64,000 nt of DNA from Rhizoctonia solani (taxonomy: Eukaryota > Basidiomycota > Agaricomycetes > Cantharellales > Ceratobasidiaceae), in contig NC_057378.1 of the NCBI RefSeq assembly GCF_016906535.1, forward strand, positions 1,922,001 to 1,986,000, written 5' to 3'. Within the stretch, counting starts at the first letter, position 1. Every line of letters starts with the position of its first letter. The translations under genes were made by a program, and so were the position numbers. The notes below the pieces were generated by a model. That model ran no database searches and was not told the DNA's origin. It saw only the letters and a list, made by a program, of their open reading frames with translations. Below are positions 56,766 to 64,000 of the stretch, one piece after another.

Positions 56766-59700
56766 TCATACACCGAAATGTACAAAGGACGCCCATCTCT
56801 CAAAATTCTTGCACCCAACCTTCGCGCGTAGCTTTAGCACCGCGCCGTGTAGTGCTCTGCTTGCCTGTAAATGGTCCAATACACCCCTAGTGAGTAGACT
56901 GGTGTACACATCCCGAGATACTTCTGGGGCATCTTCGTCGTAAACCGACCACAGGGTTGCGATGACACCTGAGTAACCTGCGATGAGTAGCCCTGCGGCC
57001 AAGTGAACTGCTTCATCTGGTAGATCAGCTGCACCAGTCGCCGTCTGACATGCTGATAAAAATGCCAGCCCTTTGTTTTTGAATGCCCTCTGGGTAATTT
57101 CGAAAAGCTTCAAGCTACCATCATATAGATGGAATGCGCTATTCGTTGGGTCATCCACTTTCTGGCTGGCATGACAAGCAAAGTGCACCCAATCACATTG
57201 TTCCATCCCAGAAAGAACAGCATCGATAGTCGCTTTATCGTCTTTGAGCTCTAGATATGGTATCGAAACACCCTGAGACTTCTCCCTGATGTTAGCCAGC
57301 TCAACAATTGTATTAGATATGCGAGAGAATCCAGGAGTATTCTCTTGGCCGACACCTAGGATTCCTGATGTGACCCTTGATGAATCGGTGGATGATGTCA
57401 AAAGTGCGCTGATTGTTGGAGTGTACGATGAGACTACTAAGTCGAAGGCGTCAGGATGGGTGCCGTCGTATAAGCCGGCGGCATGAAGCGGAAAGCCGGC
57501 AAGTTCACCAGTCGTGCACCATGTTATGTGTGGTAGTTCCCTATCCGGAATTATTTCCTGCACTCGAGCGTGAGCTACTACGCAAAATATTAAAGCATAA
57601 TCAACTTACTTTGACTCCAAGAAAGTTCAATATAGGTCCGACAACCTCCGCTCATAAAGTGGCCAACAGCTTTTCAAACATGGCACGGGGATCGTAACCC
57701 GCGCGTTTGATTCCTCGGGCTCCTCGGGATAGTAGAGCATAATCTTGAAGTAACGGATAGAATTGTGAGCGGAGGGACACCGCCTTTGACCGAGATATCC
57801 CTGCTAGCGGTAAATGCCTGATTTCACTACTGTTCGGACTAAGAAAAAGTGCGTCCCCTTGGGTTTCGCCAACGTTGATGATGACGACCGGCCCACTTTT
57901 GGCCGCATCCATTAGCATTGCTTTGGACTTGGGACGCAGAAAGTCTTCAAACCCGGGAATGCTACGAGTTCGGGTTATGAGTTGATCCCATTTGGACGCG
58001 AGTTCACGATGGCGATGTGCGTCTTGCTTATAATCAAGCATTTCTCCTACGGAAGATACGAGAATGGTACTTCTAGAACCTGCACTTTCAAGGTAATTAC
58101 CAATAATCTGAAGCTCATTGGCAAGCTCCGCATCAAGAGATTTCAATGTATTAAAAGGGGTTCGAAGTTGAAGTATTTGATTCCAGACAATCGACCGCCC
58201 TTGCTCAAGCCACTCAAGTGCCAAATCGAATGATCTCAGTGATATAGCATGAGACACCGCTTCTAAAGCCAAGTCCCCCATCGTCCTGAGGTACCCATAA
58301 CGCTGTGTAATAGTGGTTCCAACCCAGAGAAGTTGAGGTATCAGCCCCATAGCCCGCCCATATGCGACCTGTGCGATGGGGAGCTTGTGTAACGATGATA
58401 GTTTGGCCCATTTACGAGCAGCTAAGAAAGTGATATACGAGGCCCACCCTTGAGTAGCCGGGTATGCTGCTTGCTGATAGAGCTCGATGGAAGCGGTGAG
58501 ATCGTCTTGGTTATTGCACTTGATTGAACGAGCTTCATAAGCGCACGCAAGGTAATAATATGACTCTGAACGATAAGAGTTATCATCTGGAGTACTCAAA
58601 ATGACCGCGTTGTATTGCGCTATTGAGTTATTTAGGTCGTCAAGGTTGCCGCTGATATCGAATCTGCAATGATATGATCTGCCAAGGTTGATGAACCACC
58701 ATGCTTTATCGGCAAATGTATCCGACACAAGCCCAAGAGAAGAAGCTTGGTGTCGGATTGCCTCGTCGAGGTCATTGACCTCTTCAGAGGTTTTGTAGCG
58801 CGCGTAGTGTGCACTTCCCAAATGCTGGATGTAACTGGGCCGAGATATGTGGCTATCGGGAATCAGGGAAATTGCTCTTGTAAGGCATCCAATTGCTAAG
58901 TCAATTAATAACGGATTTTCTTCGGCTTGGTATGTGTGCGCCAGATGTCTCAATACTTGGGGTTTCTGCGGATGATCGTCTGGGATCAATGATAGAGCAT
59001 GAATAGAGCAGTCTCTCGCTCTCCTGAGATCTGAGCTCTCTCCGAATAACGTAAATCGACTAGTATAAAAGCCTCCAAGGTTGTTTATCCAGATCGGCAG
59101 ATCGGAGTGTCCTCGAGGGAGTGTTGATACCGCTAGATTCAGGTGCTCGATTGCCTTGTCAATATCAGCGATCGCACCAAACCGTGTGAATCGACGATAC
59201 AACGAGTTTCCGAGGTTCAAGTCGATTGACGGTCGTCTATAATGATTATCAGGGCAAAGTGATAGAGCCTCGATCTGGTGATTGATTCCGCGTGACAAGT
59301 CTTCAACGTTGCCTATGGCCGTATATCGAAGTTGATATAAAATTCCAAGATTACTCAGCCATACTAATCTATCTGCATGGTCCTCAGAGGTCAGTGAGAT
59401 TACCTTGACCTGGCATGCAATCGCATTCTCTAGATCTTCAGCCTTTCCTAGATGCTCAGAGCGGCGCTGAAAGGAAATCCCCAAGTTATTCAAGAAGAGT
59501 GCTTTGTCCTCGTTGCTGTCTGGTGTGAGGTTAACAGCCTGAGTTTGGTATTCAATCGCTCGATCGATGTCCGCTATGTTACCCAAGCGTTCAAATCTAC
59601 TTTTCAAGATGCTCCCCAAGTTACAAAGGAAAGTTGGCTTGCGGGGGTGATCGTCCGGAGTAAGTTCTACGGCTTGAGATTTGGAATCGATTGCCTTTTT

Positions 59701-60499
59701 CAAATCCTCTAGGCCGTCTAGTCGTTCAAACCGCCGTTGGTATGTGTTACCAATATTATTTAACCAAGAAGGCTTCTCTGCATTGTTATCCTAGGTGAGT
59801 GATATGGCTTGCTCTTGGTAGAAAGCTGCTTTTTGCAAATCTTCAATTTCCCCAAGCCTCTCATAGCGACCTCGGTATGCGCAACCAAGGTTATTTGCAC
59901 TCGTTGGATATCCCAGGTGACCGTGAGGGAGAAGTTTGAGAACATTGTTCAGACAACCAATCGATGCTTCGATGTCTTTGATTTCGCCAGAGCGTGAGAA
60001 CCGATCCTGATAGGCTATTGCAAGGTTATTAAGCTGGGACGGTTTGTCCGGGCGGTTATCTGGTATAAGCAACAGTAGTTGGCTCAGAAGCTGAATATTC
60101 ATGTTTGCATCATGAGAGAAATAGTTGAGCATAGTCTTCAGAAACGCTTCTTCCTTTGAGTTCTCATTGGGTTGCGGGCTAATGACAGGTTATTTCTAAG
60201 CATCCAAAACAAGATAAATAGTACCTCTCATCATTTTCCCCTACTGGTATAACTGGTAGCCCCACGTCTTTGCACTCATTGGCTGTATTAAGATTGTTGA
60301 GAGTAGAAGCTGCGCCTTTGGAGTCGACTTCTTTGGAACCAGCGCCACCGTTTTGTGGATGGTCAATTGCCTTTGTTGATTGATGATCAAGTATAGAATC
60401 TGTAGTTAGGAGATCTTTGCAAGTGGCCTTGTCACCGGGTTCAGGCACCGTTGGTCTATTCGTAGCTTCGGGAATAGCATAGTCCGCCACCAATGACAT
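56766..60499 (-). CDS. TPR-CHAT protein with two in-frame stop codons
   Basis: From ATG 60497-60499 (MSLVADYAIPEATNRP) an exon joins over an intron (about 60180-60227) to a long series of tetratricopeptide-like repeats. These repeats are of the form DLEKAI...Q..A..LTPD..P..P..LNNLG...RF and run from about 60150 to 58500. The CHAT domain follows: VVIINVGETQGDALFL, then after an intron PHITWCTTGELAGFPLHAAG, HFACHA (catalytic His), LAFLSACQTATG (catalytic Cys) and AGYSGVIATLWSVYDEDAP. CHAT proteins are caspase-like proteases or scaffolds, and the class is expanded in these fungi. Two stops lie in frame: TAG at 59791-59793 inside a repeat, and TGA at 57652-57654 where relatives usually have Trp. 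Both catalytic residues are intact. It may be a recent pseudogene, or exons may avoid the stops. Confidence 0.82.
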
Positions 60500-61399
60500 G
60501 ATACTAATTAAAGTTAAAATTCCTTTTCTCAATTCTCTGAGACGCAGCTCACCTATTGACACACTTTTTGGGAGAATATAGATTAATGTTGTTCTAGTAT
60601 GTGGCGGTAAGTAGCTAATTTTAATTACCGACGCGACCGAACAATTCTTTCGCTTATCGGAGCAGCAATCCTATCAATCAGAGATTAGTGCACTGCATCG
60701 CATTAGGGTATGGTTAGGATATGGAATCAGTGAATCAATCGAAACACGCCGTTGATCACGTGGAAACTCTTTTTTTTGGATTCATATTTACAGAGTTATA
60801 CGCGAACAAGCCAAACCACTCACAAGCCGAGTTAAACTACGCTAAGAGAGAGAAGAGAAAGCAGAAAAGAAATGAGAATAAGAGAACGCAAGAGAGGTAG
60901 GGAGACTCGGGGGAGCCTTTCGACCCGACACAGACTTGTAAACTCTGTTTTTATTCTTATGCTGCTTGCAAGCTTAAGTCATTGCCGCTCAACGGATTGA
61001 TGTGAACTTATTGCTGATCACATAGGACTCGACCCTACTTCCATCTTGAACATAACGGTAGATATACAGCCTAGTATAATAAATCTTCCGGGTATAGGCG
61101 TGATGTTACTTTGACAATTGAGAGTCAAAGGAGTAATACGCATTTAACTTGCAAGGCAGAAGCTCATTCACCAAATGCCTCACACAGATTGAGAGCACAA
61201 ATCAGTTCGCGGCGTCTTGCCTTGGAGGTATGATGGATCATTTATCTATCTGTACTGAGAACCCCGTTCACTAGGGAGCGACGACGGGTATTGATTTTTA
61301 CGGGTTGTGCGGGTCGAGTTGTTTACTAATTCCTACTTGTCATAGCGCACAATTATCTAGCAGGTTGAGGTAGGTGCAGGTAAATCAGAAGCATAACAT
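60500..61399. other. Non-genic stretch with a purine-rich tract
   Basis: No exon recognised apart from a possible short 5' extension of the CHAT gene near 60520-60562. A GA-rich run (about 60840-60900) is the only notable feature. Confidence 0.35.
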
Positions 61400-61515
61400 C
61401 CGTTCAAACCCGTTAAAGGAGGCGCAGCAACCCACTAGTACCTAACTTCAGCGCTTATCAGAAACGGTTGACTCCCGCCCCGTTTCTGATGGTGAGTCGA
61501 GATTTTCTCCCCTTG
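61400..61515 (+). repeat. Left arm of a long inverted repeat
   Basis: Begins CCGTTCAAACCCGTTAAAGG and ends TTTTCTCCCCTTG. Its reverse partner is 62338-62453, with many but not all positions conserved. Within the arm, ATCAGAAAC and GTTTCTGAT form their own hairpin at about 61459-61490. Confidence 0.7.
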
Positions 61516-62337
61516 TAGAACAATTCTCAAACTTTGTTACGGTCATTTTATGCAAAATAATCATTTGAGTTGTTTTATTTACTCACAAATATTTAAAGTT
61601 TCCGTATAAAAAAGCAGTTTGCAAAAGAGTACAGTAGTGACTTGGTAGGCCGCACGTGTTGAATGGGTGCTTTTTTACATAGCCACGGTGGTTTGAAGTG
61701 CGCCGAACAAGATTCCTATCTCATTTGCGGAGTCCGGGGGTATGTCAACTGTCGGGTAACACTTGCATTGAGCAAAACATACAGCAGGTTAATATATACA
61801 ACTCTAAAAGTGCACCATGTAATTAAATTTGACCAAACGCAAGGTGTGCGGGTGTTTGACAATATGACCGGGACGTCTTTGTAACACGTTCAATAGCGGT
61901 AAGGCCGCTTTTCTTTTCAATGTATGCGTCCACAAAGCGCTGCACTTGTGCGGAAAATCCGGATGTAAAGTAAGTAACAAGCACAAATTGTTGCGTTTGA
62001 GATAAAACTCACTTCCGAATCGATTCTAACCGCACTGAATTGAAAGAATCAATCACGTACTGTTTTATTGCAGGCTCCTTGCTGCTTTCCGGCACATCAC
62101 GATATTTCCTCTTTGCAGAGCCCATCTGACATAATACTTATTGTAAGAAACACTTGGCCTCATTGAGCTATTGTGGCCGTGCATATAACCCGTTACTCAT
62201 CACGTGCTGGACCTCCAAGCTGGCAGTGTTTGGTGAACTACTTTTTTTCGAGGAGTACACTACATAAGATATATATCTACAGATCTGAAAGAGATTTCTA
62301 CACAAACGTTCCGTAGAAAAAGTTCCAAAATCGCATT

Positions 62338-62453
62338 AAAAGGAGAGAAAATTTGGACTTACCATCAGAAGCGGGCGGGAGTTGGCCATTTCTGATAAGC
62401 GCCAAAGTTAGGTAGTGGTGGATTGCTGATACTTCCTTTACGGGTTTATGCGG
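62338..62453 (-). repeat. Right arm of a long inverted repeat
   Basis: Read on the minus strand it follows the left arm: AAACCCGTAAAGGA, CACTACCTAACTTTGGCGC, TTATCAGAAATGG, CCAACTCCCGCC and CTTCTGATGG. Together with 61400-61515 it bounds about 820 bp of unique, non-coding sequence, like a foldback element. Confidence 0.7.
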
Positions 62454-62619
62454 ACCACATGCCAAGCACAAAATACAGTGGAATGGAACTTTAAAGAACC
62501 AGATAAAGACTATATTATTCAATTTTTGCCCTCCTTTGTATTCGTGGATTTAGCCCACTTATGAGTAACAATATGGAAGGTCTTCCACCACCCTCGCCAA
62601 ACCTTACACTTATGATGAC

Positions 62620-63146
62620 TCAAAACAAATAAATACTTTTCCATTCATATCCAACAAGTACGCCAACTTCTCTAGATTGATTTGGTCTGTACGCCACTCG
62701 ATATGCCCCAGGTGTAGCACCTGAAACATCTGACAAAGCTGAAAGCTCGTCGAGTGCTATTTCTTCGGTAATTTCAGCTCCAAAATACAATAATACAATC
62801 CACTCAACCGCGCTGTCCGTTGCCCACCACAATTCTACGACGATGACTTTGTCACCTCCACCCCTACCCCCTTTGAATTTACCTTGCTTTATCATTCGTA
62901 TCCAGAGTCAGAATCAATACTAGGTCAGCTCTGGGACCACTCGCCTTGGATGTTTTGACAGCTCCCTATAATCATAAGTGACTGATTGACGACGACAAGA
63001 AAGTATTCACTCATCAATTGGTACAGCATCCTCGGTTGAAGCCGAGCGCACTTTTTCAGGTGGTCGCATGTCATTCGATTACCGCCAGCACCGCACAAGT
63101 TTAGCGACATTCCGTTCAAAAATAGTCGTCGCCTGGTTTGGGACAC
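62620..63146 (-). CDS. Two adjacent hypothetical minus-strand frames
   Basis: A 91-codon frame (62620-62895, starting MIKQGKFKGGRGGGDKVIVV) and a 73-codon frame (62925-63146, ending NIQGEWSQS) lie head to tail. They read like coding sequence (for example DELSALSDVSGATPGAYRV) and could be exons of one gene. No family is recognised and no splice pair was proven. Confidence 0.25.
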
Positions 63147-64000
63147 CGCTTCCAGATGTGGGCGAGGCGATTGATATGATTCAGGGTAAAGGCGAGACCT
63201 AGAGGCCGGTGGAGATCGATTGAGCGAGATTCAGGGCATTGCTTGAGTTCAAAATTTGGGATGGGTTTTATTTTTTACGTTGATTGAATAAAATCTTTCT
63301 CTATATTATCCGAGCTTAGGCTTTTCTCCCCAATCAAAAACCAAGTCAATGATACATCTTGATTATATATATAAACTGGTCAACTCCGCATTAATTCAAG
63401 ACAGATGATCAACTGCAGGTAGGCTATACTCGCTGAGCCAGCAAGTTTGATTATACCAGTATTATACCCGACCCGAGGCTGATTAAGCAACCCATATGCT
63501 TGTTGGGTGGTTGCTACAGGTCACTGCAGGTCACACTCGTTTCAGCCCCTACCGTTCACTCATTACTTGCGAGACCTTTTGTGCAGATCGCTACATTCAC
63601 CTATCCACCTAACGGAATTCAATACCTAGTTGCTCGTTCTCTAGAGATTATTAAAATATGCTTCCGCTTGTAAATAACGTGCAGTATCAAGATTGGTGCC
63701 ATCGTGAGTGACAAAGTTGAGCTGGATGATTGTTTGAAGCCTTTAATCTTATTCACAGCGAACCATCAAAAAGCTGAGTTTTCCGACGCAAAAGTCGTAC
63801 TTGATATGCGGACTGCCGGCAAAATCCAGCAACTGCTTTCATGGGTCCACATCTTCAGCGCATCCCCGTATACTGTTGAGATATAGGCTCGGTGTTTCTT
63901 GGTCCGCATCTACTATATCCTGGAGGTTCAATGTGATTTAAAGGAGCTCGTGCCATCAAACTAATACCGCTGGTGGTTGCATCAGCACATTAGGTTTTTG
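63147..64000. other. Intergenic, no gene seen
   Basis: Short open frames only, for example 63704-63886 (DKVELDDCLKPLILFTANHQ) with no ATG of its own; that one could be an exon of a gene continuing past the window. Confidence 0.3.

Noticed and set aside
60840..60905. GA-rich tract as a regulatory element
   Set aside because: No supporting context; simple-sequence drift is sufficient.
1..64000. tRNA and rRNA genes
   Set aside because: I scanned for typical T-arm and anticodon-arm patterns and saw none I could fold with confidence; a covariance-model search would be needed to exclude them.

Overview
The window is nuclear DNA of a filamentous basidiomycete, most likely a Cantharellales fungus of the Rhizoctonia/Thanatephorus type (inference). 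Genes are cut by many introns of about 50-60 nt with GTRAGT donors. The content fits that lineage: HGDLK-type tyrosine-kinase-like (TKL) kinases, caspase-like and CHAT/TPR proteins, Zn2Cys6 regulators, chromoviruses and a Plavaka-type DNA transposon. Gene models were spliced by eye from GT-AG signals and family motifs, so exon edges are predictions.

Layout. 1-832: tail and 3' LTR of a Ty3 chromovirus. 833-2737: mobile debris including a 220-bp MITE. 2738-5396 (-): TKL kinase whose N-terminus is encoded across an array of near-identical 64-nt introns separated by single codons, the most unusual object here. 5707-9903 (+): conserved chromosome genes, an Lsh/HELLS-type SNF2 ATPase and a Dpb4/POLE3 histone-fold protein. 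10413-13786 (+): Zn2Cys6 factor 1. 13787-18012: debris, a second MITE copy in opposite orientation, a decayed fragment of factor 1 and a dead Tc1/mariner element with 207-bp inverted repeats. 18143-20533 (+): metacaspase. 20953-22322 (-) and 22535-24033 (+): divergent kinase and pseudokinase; the pseudokinase can splice in frame into Zn2Cys6 factor 2 (24234-27042). 29036-29457 (-): signal peptidase subunit SPC1, hidden in four tiny exons.

31761-45431 is a nested element: an outer Plavaka/CACTA-like transposon (transposase on -, DUF6698 gene on +) split by a young Ty3 chromovirus at 36600-42997, whose LTRs differ at one position and which landed 11 bp from the transposase start codon. 46126-51808 (+): Zn2Cys6 factor 3. 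52543-55999 (+): secreted GH95 alpha-L-fucosidase. 56766-60499 (-): TPR-CHAT protein with two in-frame stops. 60500-64000: no convincing gene, but a 116-nt inverted repeat pair.

How the parts relate. Housekeeping genes (SNF2, Dpb4, SPC1) are islands within an accessory landscape of signalling, death-domain and regulator genes plus transposons. Three Zn2Cys6 paralogues with the same architecture, plus one fragment, show local duplication. C-to-T and G-to-A changes recur in the broken copies.
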